5,501 bases of DNA, taken from the NCBI GenBank assembly GCA_947074165.1, contig CAMTOT010000215.1, forward strand, positions 1 to 5,501, given 5' to 3'. A program made the position numbers and the translations under genes. The notes under the pieces were generated by a model, which saw only the letters and a list, made by a program, of their open reading frames with translations, was not told the DNA's origin and did not search any database. Positions within the stretch are counted from its first letter, which is position 1, and each line of letters starts with the position of its first letter. This document shows positions 1 through 5,501 of this stretch, piece after piece. The stretch comes from an uncultured Bacteroidales bacterium. Lineage in GTDB: Bacteria > Bacteroidota > Bacteroidia > Bacteroidales > JAUNSR01.

Positions 1-2
1 TA

Positions 3-350
3 TTACAGAAAGTATACAATACAGAAAGAAACGCCAATGTAAAAAAGATTGATTTCACGTTTATTGTAAATGATAAAAATGTATACCATACATTAGATGA
101 TTTTAAGACCAAAGACGGAAAACAATTATTTACGGAACTTCAAAGTGCAGAAAAGATTCTTATTAATACAGAAACTGAACTTGAAAACTTTCGTAAAGAA
201 TGGGCAAAAGCCAATGAGGCATATAAAACCAAAAACAGAGCAAGTATTCTTGCTCTCGAAAACAGAGTTAAGGACTTAAAAATAAAGATCTCTGAAATTG
301 AAAACAGAGTAAGGGAAGCAGAATTAAAAAATAAAAAGAAAGGCAAATAA
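3..350 (+). CDS. 3' end of an unrecognised coiled-coil protein (5' end outside the window)
   Basis: The frame is open from the left edge to a TAA at 348-350, giving 115 residues, so the start codon lies upstream of the window. I do not recognise the protein. The first 45 residues are mixed, with aromatic and hydrophobic positions such as IDFTFIV and VYHTLDDF, and could be the end of a globular domain. From about residue 46 onward the sequence is strongly helical and charged, rich in Glu, Lys and Asn, with leucine/isoleucine spacing typical of a coiled coil. An ENRV motif occurs at residues 86-89 and again at 100-103, exactly two heptads apart. The protein ends in a very basic tail (KNKKKGK). 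No membrane segment is visible in this part. The stop is 31 bases before nfeD on the same strand, so co-transcription is likely. The frame is credible because it is the only long one here that fits the downstream operon. The function is unknown. Confidence 0.72.
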   Translation, partial: LQKVYNTERNANVKKIDFTFIVNDKNVYHTLDDFKTKDGKQLFTELQSAEKILINTETELENFRKEWAKANEAYKTKNRASILALENRVKDLKIKISEIENRVREAELKNKKKGK

Positions 351-381
351 ACTGTTATAAACATTCACACATTAGATTGCT

Positions 382-855
382 ATGATACTCGACATTATTA
401 TTATTCTTGTGCTCGCATTAGTAGGAATAGGTTTGCTTATACTTGAAATATTCTTTATACCCGGTATCGGAATAGCCGGTATAGGTGGAATAGCAATGCT
501 TGCAGGTGCAGTGTGGTTTGCTTACGAGCAGATAGGTACTATCACCGGAAACGTCACTCTTATAACATCGCTTATCGTTTTAATACTATCAATTTATTGG
601 TTTATAAAAGGTAAGATGATAAATAACTTATCACTTCATAAAGATATAGATTCGACAGCACCGAATAATATAAAATCGGACATTAAAATCGGACAGGAAG
701 GAATCACTATATCTCAAATTAAACCTATGGGACAGATACTTATTGATGGCAATGTAATAGAGGCCAAGAGTGAAAACGGATTTATTGAGGTAAATAAAAA
801 GGTAGAAGTAGAGAAAATTTACTCCACTTATGTAATTATTTCAGAAATTAAGTAG
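382..855 (+). CDS. nfeD: NfeD family membrane protein (short form)
   Basis: A 157-residue protein of the short NfeD class. The N-terminal half is membrane: hydrophobic segments at about residues 2-23, 28-48 and 54-76, with the family's Pro/Gly-rich turn after the first helix (LEIFFIPGIGIAGIGG, residues 21-36). A polar linker (about 80-100) leads to a soluble C-terminal domain (about 101-157) with the NfeD OB-fold pattern: IGQEGI near 103-108, PMGQILIDG at 115-123, then a beta-rich end with VEV. There is no ClpP-like serine protease domain, which separates it from long NfeD proteins. Members of this family are usually encoded beside flotillin or stomatin-type genes and are thought to assist them at the membrane; floA follows 53 bases downstream, as expected. 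The ATG at 382 starts directly at the first helix and has no Shine-Dalgarno sequence. The length is normal for the family. Assignment to the family is firm; the biochemical role is an inference from the family. Confidence 0.93.
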   Translation: MILDIIIILVLALVGIGLLILEIFFIPGIGIAGIGGIAMLAGAVWFAYEQIGTITGNVTLITSLIVLILSIYWFIKGKMINNLSLHKDIDSTAPNNIKSDIKIGQEGITISQIKPMGQILIDGNVIEAKSENGFIEVNKKVEVEKIYSTYVIISEIK

Positions 856-908
856 AGTATAAAAAAAATTAGTATATTTAGTTAAAATATAAAATCATAT
901 ACATATCT

Positions 909-1874
909 ATGGTTATAGAAACTTTAATTCTACTTGGAGTAATATTACTTGTAATAATATTATTTTTCCATTTTGTACCGGTATTACTATGGATTTCAGC
1001 CAAAGTATCGGGTGTACATATCTCACTTATTCAGCTTTTCTTAATGAGGATTAGGAATGTTCCTCCTCAGGTTATAGTAAGAGCTATGATTGAGGCGCAT
1101 AAGGCTGGCCTTCGTAATATAACAAGAGATGAGCTTGAAGCACACTATCTTGCTGGAGGACATGTTGAAAAAGTTGTTCATGCGCTTGTATCTGCTTCTA
1201 AAGCTAATATTGAACTAAACTTCAATATGGCAGCCAGTATTGATCTTGCAGGTCGTGATGTATTTATGGCAGTACAGATGTCAGTTAATCCAAAGGTTAT
1301 TGACACTCCGCCGGTTATCGCCGTGGCTAAAGATGGTATTCAGCTGATAGCAAAAGCTCGTGTTACGGTTAGAGCCAATATACGACAACTTGTAGGTGGA
1401 GCCGGAGAAGACACCATTCTTGCCAGAGTCGGAGAAGGTATCGTATCTTCTATTGGTTCATCAGAGTCGCATAAATCTGTATTAGAAAATCCGGATTCTA
1501 TATCAAAGCTTGTACTAAGAAAAGGTCTTGACTCAGGTACGGCTTTTGAGATTCTTTCGATAGATATCGCGGATATTGATATCGGCAAAAACATTGGAGC
1601 GGAACTACAGATTGATCAGGCAAACGCTGACAAAAATATTGCTCAGGCAAAAGCTGAGGAACGTCGTGCGATGGCTATTGCGCGCGAACAGGAGATGATT
1701 GCACTTGCACAGGAGGCCAGAGCTAAGGTTATTGAGGCCGAGGCACAGGTTCCTCAAGCAATGGCTGAAGCATTCCGTAATGGGAATTTAGGCATAATGG
1801 ATTATTATAAAATGAAAAATATTCAGGCTGACACACAAATGAGAGATTCAATCTCAGGAGATACAGCGAAGTAA
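909..1874 (+). CDS. floA: Flotillin-like protein FloA (UPF0365/YqfA family)
   Basis: A 321-residue protein matching bacterial FloA along its full length. One hydrophobic N-terminal segment (about residues 4-29) anchors it in the cytoplasmic membrane. It is followed by the conserved stretch GVHISLIQLFLMRIRNVPP (35-53) and an SPFH-like region (about 105-225) containing RVTVRANIRQLVGGAGE (151-167) and LARVGEGIVSSIG (171-183). The C-terminal part (about 230-290) is Ala/Glu-rich and helical, with EARAKVIEAEAQVPQAMAEA at 269-288, then the family's NGNLGIMDYYKMKN (291-304). FloA-type proteins form oligomers in functional membrane microdomains and influence membrane fluidity and the assembly of membrane protein complexes; this is known from other bacteria, mainly Bacillus. 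The ATG at 909 lies immediately before the anchor. There is no Shine-Dalgarno sequence, only A/T-rich sequence. It follows nfeD closely and a strong hairpin lies just after the stop, so it is probably the last gene of the operon. It appears intact. Confidence 0.97.
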   Translation: MVIETLILLGVILLVIILFFHFVPVLLWISAKVSGVHISLIQLFLMRIRNVPPQVIVRAMIEAHKAGLRNITRDELEAHYLAGGHVEKVVHALVSASKANIELNFNMAASIDLAGRDVFMAVQMSVNPKVIDTPPVIAVAKDGIQLIAKARVTVRANIRQLVGGAGEDTILARVGEGIVSSIGSSESHKSVLENPDSISKLVLRKGLDSGTAFEILSIDIADIDIGKNIGAELQIDQANADKNIAQAKAEERRAMAIAREQEMIALAQEARAKVIEAEAQVPQAMAEAFRNGNLGIMDYYKMKNIQADTQMRDSISGDTAK

Positions 1875-1902
1875 ATTCACTATAATAAAACATAAATAAA
1901 CT

Positions 1903-1942
1903 AACGGACATTCTCATTGTTATAATGAAAATGTCCGTTTGT
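1903..1942 (+). terminator. Hairpin terminator after floA
   Basis: The arm at 1903-1918 pairs with 1924-1939: 15 of 16 positions match, with one C-A mismatch at 1913/1929, around a 5-base loop (1919-1923). The stem is followed by a short broken T-run (TTTGTCATTT). It begins 28 bases after the floA stop and fits an intrinsic terminator for the nfeD-floA operon. The downstream T-tract is weak, so the efficiency is uncertain. Confidence 0.75.
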
Positions 1943-1965
1943 CATTTAAAATAAGATACACAACT

Positions 1966-2835
1966 ATGAAAAGAATTGCAGAATCAGAATTAATTATCAA
2001 TCCCGATGGATCAATATTTCACCTTCATCTTAAACCGGGTGAGATATCAGATAAGATTATCTTAGTGGGAGACCCTGCTCGTGTAGATCTTGTAGCTTCT
2101 CATTTTGAGAGCGAAGAAGTTAATGTAACAAACAGAGAATTTCATACTATCACAGGATCTTATAAAGGGAAAAGACTTACTGTAATATCACATGGTATTG
2201 GCACGGATAATATAGATATCGTAATAAATGAGCTTGACGCTTTAGTAAATATAGACTTTGCAACCCGTGAAATAAAAGAAAACCTAACTGAACTTACTCT
2301 TGTAAGAATAGGCACATCAGGAGGTTTACAACCGCATGTACCTGTAGGAACTTTTGTTGTTTCTGAGAGTTCTATCGGATTTGACGGCGTTTTAAATTTC
2401 TATGCTAATAGAGACTCTGTATGCGACCTTGAGTTTGAAAAGTCATTTGTAGATTATACAGGTTATCCTAAGCTTGCGGCTGCACCATATGTCGTAGATG
2501 CAGATGATGAACTTGTAAAAAGAATTGCCAAAGAGGATATGGTGCTTGGCATCACTATTTCGGCAAATGGATTTTACGGACCTCAGGGTAGAGAATTAAG
2601 ACTTCCTCTTGCGGTGTCTGACCTTAACAGCAAAATAGAATCTTTCGATTTTAATGGTCGTAAAGTAACTAATTATGAAATGGAAAGCTCTGCTCTTGCC
2701 GGTCTTTCTCTTCTGATGGGCCACAAGGCTATGACAGTATGCTCTATTATAGCTAATCGAGTAGCTCATAATACAAATACCAATTATAAGGAATCTATAA
2801 AGAATCTGATTATAAAAGTTCTTGACAGAATATAG
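1966..2835 (+). CDS. Nucleoside phosphorylase, uridine phosphorylase type
   Basis: A 289-residue cytosolic enzyme of the PNP/UDP phosphorylase family (NP-I fold), which cleaves a nucleoside with phosphate into a free base and (deoxy)ribose-1-phosphate. Visible motifs in order: the phosphate-binding GDPAR (35-39), SHGIGTDN (75-82), the glycine-rich RIGTSGGL (114-121) containing a second phosphate-site Arg, FYGPQGR (203-209), and the ribose-binding EMES (238-241), followed by IIANR (261-265). The Q207-x-R209 pair matches the Gln/Arg pair that holds uracil in E. coli Udp, and IIANR stands where purine enzymes carry a catalytic Asp. Uridine is therefore the likelier substrate; this is an inference from motifs. 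I chose the ATG at 1966: an in-frame TTG at 1939 would add nine residues, but it lies in the terminator stem, and the family consensus begins near MKRIAESELI. No Shine-Dalgarno sequence is present. It has its own position between two terminators, so a separate promoter is expected, but I could not identify one. Its role would be pyrimidine salvage. Confidence 0.93.
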   Translation: MKRIAESELIINPDGSIFHLHLKPGEISDKIILVGDPARVDLVASHFESEEVNVTNREFHTITGSYKGKRLTVISHGIGTDNIDIVINELDALVNIDFATREIKENLTELTLVRIGTSGGLQPHVPVGTFVVSESSIGFDGVLNFYANRDSVCDLEFEKSFVDYTGYPKLAAAPYVVDADDELVKRIAKEDMVLGITISANGFYGPQGRELRLPLAVSDLNSKIESFDFNGRKVTNYEMESSALAGLSLLMGHKAMTVCSIIANRVAHNTNTNYKESIKNLIIKVLDRI

Positions 2836-2854
2836 TATTCAGGACTTTATATGC

Positions 2855-2898
2855 AAAAGCGGCAAAATGAGCTATTAAATAGTCATTTTGCCGCTTTT
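2855..2898. terminator. Bidirectional terminator between convergent genes
   Basis: A perfect 16-bp inverted repeat: 2855-2870 pairs with 2883-2898, with a 12-base central region (2871-2882) that can partly pair further (CTATT with AATAG). The stem core is GCGGC/GCCGC, flanked by AAAA on the left and TTTT on the right, so either strand's transcript ends in a U-run. It lies 20 bases after the phosphorylase stop and 21 bases beyond the maeB stop on the other strand, so it probably terminates both convergent genes. Confidence 0.9.
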
Positions 2899-2918
2899 AT
2901 TTATATATCGACAATAAA

Positions 2919-5222
2919 TCAGATGCTTCTCTGATTTTCTATTCTTTGCTGTACTATAGCATCAATTACAGCTACCGAAGTCAAAGTTACAATATCTCTT
3001 ACCGAACACTCGTTGCCTGTAAAATGAATAGGTTTATTAAGTCCCATCTGAATAGGTCCTATAGACTCACATGCATCCATCTCCATCAACATCTTATATG
3101 CGGTATTTGCAGAGCTAAGATTTGGAAATATAAGGGTATTTACATCTTTACCTTTAAGACGAGTGAACGGATATGTACGGTCACGCAACTCTTTGTTAAG
3201 AGCAAAATTCACTTGCATCTCTCCATCTATAGCAAGATCTGGATAACGCTCCTGCATAGTCTTCACCGCGTTTCCAACCTTAGCAGGACTTCCTTCAGTA
3301 TCCGCGCCAAAGCTGGAATATGAAACCATAGCCATAACCGGATCATCAGCGAAGAATTTAACTGCATTTTTTGTAAGACGTGCGATATCGACAAGAGTAT
3401 CAGTCGATGGATGACGATTTATAAGAGTATCCGCTACGTAGAATGTACCCTTTTTAGTATTTAAAATATGAAGTGCACCAAAATGATTATATCCCTCACG
3501 TATGCCTATAACATCTTTTGCTATCTTACAAGTCTCTGAGTATTTACTCTGTATGCCTGTTATGAAAGCATCTGCATCACCAGCCTCAACCATCATCATA
3601 CCAAAATAATTGGCATCATACATTTTTTCAATTGCATCATAATACGTGTATCCTTTACGCATTCGTTTCTCTGAAAGAAGTCCGGCATAACGCTCTCTGC
3701 GGGTCAACTCAGACTCTGATCTGAAATGCAGTATCTCCATGCCATCAAGATTAATACCCTCTTCTTCGGCTACACGTTTTATCTGGGCACTGTTGCCAAG
3801 AAGAATCGGGAAACATATACCTTCTTCCTTAGCCTGTGCTGCTGCTTTTAGCATATTGGCATGAGTCGCCTCTGCAAAAATCACACGTTTTGGGTCAGAT
3901 TTTGCCATGTCATAAAAGCTACGAACCATTTGGCTGTCATAGCCCATTAGCTGATTTAATTTATCCTCGTATTCTTTCCAGTTTGTAATATCAATACGAG
4001 CTACCCCTGAGTCCATAGCCGCTTTTGCAACCGCGCTTGACACTTTTGTTATAAGACGAGGATCCATCGGTTTTGGAAGTATATATTCCGGCCCAAACTG
4101 AAGTTTCTGCATACCATAAGCAGCATTAACAACATCCGGAACGGGTTGTTTTGCCAATTCTGCTATAGCATGACAAGCGGCAAGCTTCATCTCCTCATTA
4201 ATCGCTCTTGCTCGTGTATCCAGAGCACCCCTGAAGATGTAGGGGAAACCAAGCACATTATTTATCTGATTAGGATAGTCAGAACGGCCTGTAGCAAAAA
4301 TCAAATCCGGACGAGAAGCCTTAGCTTTGTCATAAGCAATCTCAGGGTTTGGATTTGCACAGGCAAATACAAGTGGATTATCATTCATTGAGCGTATCAT
4401 ATCCGGAGTAAGAACGTCAGCAACAGATACACCAAGGAAAATATCCGCACCTACCATAGCCTCTTCCAGTGTATTGATATCACGGCGGTCTGTAGCGAAC
4501 TCTGCTTTTTCCGGTGTCAGGTTATTACGATCGCTTCGTATTACACCTTTAGAGTCACACATTACTACATTTTCTTTTCTTATACCAAGAGACTCATAAA
4601 GTCTTGTACACGATGAGCCTGCCGAACCGGCTCCATTAACGACAAGTTTACAATCCTCAATCTTCTTCCCGGCCAGTTCAAGACCATTAAGAAGAGCCGC
4701 ACCTGAGATTATAGCCGTACCATGCTGATCATCATGCATCAATGGTATATCAAGCTCTGCTTTCAATCTACGTTCTATCTCAAAACATTCGGGTGCCTTT
4801 ATATCTTCTAAATTTATCCCGCCAAAAGTAGGAGCAATCGCTTTTACTGTTTGAATAAATTTTTCAGGATCTTTCTCATTCACCTCAATATCAAACACAT
4901 CAATGCCTGCATAAATCTTAAATAGCAGCCCCTTCCCTTCCATAACCGGCTTTCCGGCTTCAGGTCCTATATCACCAAGGCCTAAAACAGCTGTACCATT
5001 TGAAATTACGGCTACCAGGTTACCTTTAGCTGTATAATCATAAACTTTGTTTATATCTTTTTCTATTGCAAGGCATGGAACTGCTACACCAGGTGTATAT
5101 GCAAGAGATAAATCTGTCTGTGTACTGTAGGGTTTCGTCGGAGTTACTTCAATCTTACCGGGTTTGCCCATGCTGTGATATAGCAAAGCAGCTTCTTCCT
5201 TCGACTGTTTAGTTTCTTTCAT
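2919..5222 (-). CDS. maeB: NADP-dependent malic enzyme, MaeB type with C-terminal phosphotransacetylase-like domain
   Basis: A 767-residue protein, the usual length for MaeB. It decarboxylates L-malate oxidatively to pyruvate and CO2, normally producing NADPH, in the cytosol. The malic domain (about residues 15-160) carries the catalytic Tyr in SLAYTPGV (Y42) and the probable catalytic Lys in MEGKGLLF (K97). Metal-binding acidic residues lie in NLEDI (137-141) and HDDQHGTA (163-170). The nucleotide-binding domain (about 165-425) has the Rossmann GAGSAG (197-202), CDSKGVI (222-228), ANPNPEI (289-295) and YPNQINNVLGFPYIFRGALD (316-335). From about 429 to the end is a phosphotransacetylase-like domain with MVSYSSFGADTEGS (632-645), DGEMQVNFAL (666-675) and FPNLSSANTAYK (699-710). 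In E. coli MaeB this domain is regulatory and responds to acetyl-CoA rather than acting as an acetyltransferase. NADP preference is inferred from the family. The ATG (5220-5222) is preceded by very A/T-rich sequence without a Shine-Dalgarno. The gene is intact and convergent with the phosphorylase gene. Confidence 0.97.
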   Translation of the reverse strand: MKETKQSKEEAALLYHSMGKPGKIEVTPTKPYSTQTDLSLAYTPGVAVPCLAIEKDINKVYDYTAKGNLVAVISNGTAVLGLGDIGPEAGKPVMEGKGLLFKIYAGIDVFDIEVNEKDPEKFIQTVKAIAPTFGGINLEDIKAPECFEIERRLKAELDIPLMHDDQHGTAIISGAALLNGLELAGKKIEDCKLVVNGAGSAGSSCTRLYESLGIRKENVVMCDSKGVIRSDRNNLTPEKAEFATDRRDINTLEEAMVGADIFLGVSVADVLTPDMIRSMNDNPLVFACANPNPEIAYDKAKASRPDLIFATGRSDYPNQINNVLGFPYIFRGALDTRARAINEEMKLAACHAIAELAKQPVPDVVNAAYGMQKLQFGPEYILPKPMDPRLITKVSSAVAKAAMDSGVARIDITNWKEYEDKLNQLMGYDSQMVRSFYDMAKSDPKRVIFAEATHANMLKAAAQAKEEGICFPILLGNSAQIKRVAEEEGINLDGMEILHFRSESELTRRERYAGLLSEKRMRKGYTYYDAIEKMYDANYFGMMMVEAGDADAFITGIQSKYSETCKIAKDVIGIREGYNHFGALHILNTKKGTFYVADTLINRHPSTDTLVDIARLTKNAVKFFADDPVMAMVSYSSFGADTEGSPAKVGNAVKTMQERYPDLAIDGEMQVNFALNKELRDRTYPFTRLKGKDVNTLIFPNLSSANTAYKMLMEMDACESIGPIQMGLNKPIHFTGNECSVRDIVTLTSVAVIDAIVQQRIENQRSI

Positions 5223-5259
5223 AAGTATATTATTTAATATTATATATTAAGGTTGTATA

Positions 5260-5294
5260 AATTCATCACCAAATAAGGATTAAACTGATGAATT
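5260..5294. repeat. 9-bp inverted repeat in the maeB leader region
   Basis: AATTCATCA at 5260-5268 is perfectly complementary to TGATGAATT at 5286-5294, with 17 bases between the arms. It lies 38-72 bases upstream of the maeB start codon. It could form a weak A/T-rich hairpin in the leader RNA or be a dyad operator; no T-run makes it a convincing terminator. The symmetry is seen directly; any function is a guess. Confidence 0.4.
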
Positions 5295-5310
5295 CATATC
5301 AATATTTTTC

Positions 5311-5326
5311 AAACTACAGGTAGTTT
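5311..5326. repeat. Compact dyad AAACTAC-AG-GTAGTTT
   Basis: A 16-base interrupted palindrome with two 7-base arms (5311-5317 and 5320-5326) around a 2-base centre. As RNA the spacer is too short for a full hairpin, so a protein-binding half-site pair is the more natural reading. It lies about 90-104 bases upstream of maeB. Such a short dyad in A/T-rich DNA may also be chance. Confidence 0.35.
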
Positions 5327-5395
5327 CAGATTATAAGCCATAACGGCTATTAAATATAACATCCCAGCAAACAAGCATAATAAAGTTACATTTTG

Positions 5396-5420
5396 TAGCG
5401 CACAATATATTGTACTGCTA
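5396..5420. repeat. Nested dyad around a perfect 12-bp palindrome
   Basis: ACAATATATTGT (5402-5413) is its own reverse complement. It is flanked by TAGC at 5396-5399 and GCTA at 5417-5420, which are complementary and offset by one base from perfect symmetry. This could be an operator for a dimeric regulator, placed just downstream of the candidate -7 element on the maeB side. No known regulator site is recognised. Confidence 0.35.
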
Positions 5421-5431
5421 TCTGAACATTA

Positions 5432-5439
5432 CAAATCTA
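5432..5439 (-). promoter_or_regulatory. Candidate Bacteroidota -7 promoter element facing maeB
   Basis: Read on the minus strand this is TAGATTTG, an exact match to the Bacteroidota -7 consensus TAnnTTTG, and it is the only exact match facing maeB in the upstream region. The partner -33 element (TTG) would fall about 20 bases further upstream, where the sequence is adapter rather than genome, so it cannot be checked. The implied leader of about 200 bases is long but possible. An eight-base pattern with two free positions can arise by chance. Confidence 0.25.
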
Positions 5440-5446
5440 ATAAAAA

Positions 5447-5501
5447 AGATCGGAAGAGCAAACGTCTGAACTCCAGTCACCGCTCATTATCACGTATGCC
5501 G
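5447..5501 (+). other. Illumina TruSeq index adapter (sequencing artefact)
   Basis: This is not genomic DNA. Positions 5447-5480 match the 34-base TruSeq read-1 read-through adapter (beginning AGATCGGAAGAGCA and ending CTCCAGTCAC) with one difference, A instead of C at 5461. Positions 5481-5488 read CGCTCATT, which is the i7 index D703 of the TruSeq HT set. Positions 5489-5501 match the start of the following flow-cell sequence (ATCTCGTATGCCG) with A instead of T at 5492. The order adapter-index-P7 is exactly that of the library construct. The genomic boundary is fuzzy by a few bases because of the A-run at 5442-5447. Confidence 0.98.

Larger units (their letters stand above)
5223..5446. other. 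Gene-free region upstream of maeB
   Basis: About 220 bases with no credible open frame on either strand; the longest ATG-started frame I see on the plus strand (5288-5323) is only 11 codons. The first 30 bases before maeB are almost pure A/T, as is common for Bacteroidota translation starts. Further upstream are three small dyads (5260-5294, 5311-5326 and 5396-5420) and a possible -7 element (5432-5439). It presumably holds the maeB promoter and leader. No tRNA, known riboswitch or repeat array was recognised. Confidence 0.6.

Noticed and set aside
97..364. Short open frames on both strands over the first gene (60 codons plus, 74 codons minus)
   Set aside because: They overlap the better frame ending at 350, which has coherent coiled-coil composition and fits the operon direction; neither short product resembles a known protein.
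868..882. TATATTTA between nfeD and floA as a promoter -7 element
   Set aside because: It misses the final G of TAnnTTTG, and no TTG lies at the right distance upstream; the gap is simply very A/T-rich.
1340..1594. 84-codon frame on the minus strand inside floA
   Set aside because: It lies wholly within the strongly conserved floA coding region, and its product has no recognisable features.
1729..1917. 62-codon frame on the minus strand over the 3' end of floA and the terminator
   Set aside because: It overlaps conserved floA codons and starts in the hairpin; its composition looks like a shadow frame.
1917..1941. TTG plus TCCGTTTG as a promoter for the phosphorylase
   Set aside because: The spacing is only 14 bases instead of about 19-21, the second base of the -7 element is wrong, and both parts sit within the terminator hairpin.
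2946..3323. 125-codon and 81-codon plus-strand frames antisense to maeB (also 4146-4391)
   Set aside because: Both are antisense to highly conserved malic enzyme and phosphotransacetylase-domain codons and have no recognisable domain.
5288..5323. 11-codon plus-strand frame as a leader peptide
   Set aside because: It runs away from maeB, has no downstream gene in the window and no amino-acid bias suggesting attenuation.
5335..5349. AGCC-GGCT mini-hairpin in the region upstream of maeB
   Set aside because: The stem is only four base pairs with no extension or T-run, well within chance.

Overview
The window is a short, AT-rich piece of bacterial chromosome, most likely from the Bacteroidota (probably Bacteroidales) and probably taken from a short-read or metagenomic assembly. 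Three things support the lineage, which is an inference. None of the four visible start codons has a Shine-Dalgarno sequence, each being preceded instead by A/T-rich sequence. An nfeD gene sits directly before floA. The malic enzyme is of the long MaeB type. The last 55 bases are not biological: they are an Illumina TruSeq index adapter, so genomic sequence ends near position 5446.

Layout on the plus strand: the 3' end of an unrecognised coiled-coil protein gene (3-350, cut by the window edge), nfeD (382-855) and floA (909-1874) run in the same direction with short gaps and look like one operon. It is closed by a long hairpin terminator (1903-1942). A uridine-phosphorylase-type nucleoside phosphorylase follows (1966-2835). 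A perfect 16-bp stem at 2855-2898 then separates it from the convergent minus-strand gene maeB (2919-5222), and its A-run and T-run flanks suit termination in both directions. Upstream of maeB are about 220 bases without a gene (5223-5446). They hold three small dyads and one candidate Bacteroidota-type promoter -7 element facing maeB, and then the adapter begins.

Functionally, NfeD and FloA form a membrane pair: FloA is a bacterial flotillin-like scaffold and NfeD its usual small membrane partner. The nucleoside phosphorylase belongs to pyrimidine salvage, and MaeB links malate to pyruvate and NADPH. Nothing ties these three blocks into one pathway; they look like ordinary adjacent housekeeping genes. 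I found no mobile element, CRISPR array, RNA gene, defence system or other novel system. The clearest unusual signal is the adapter at the end.
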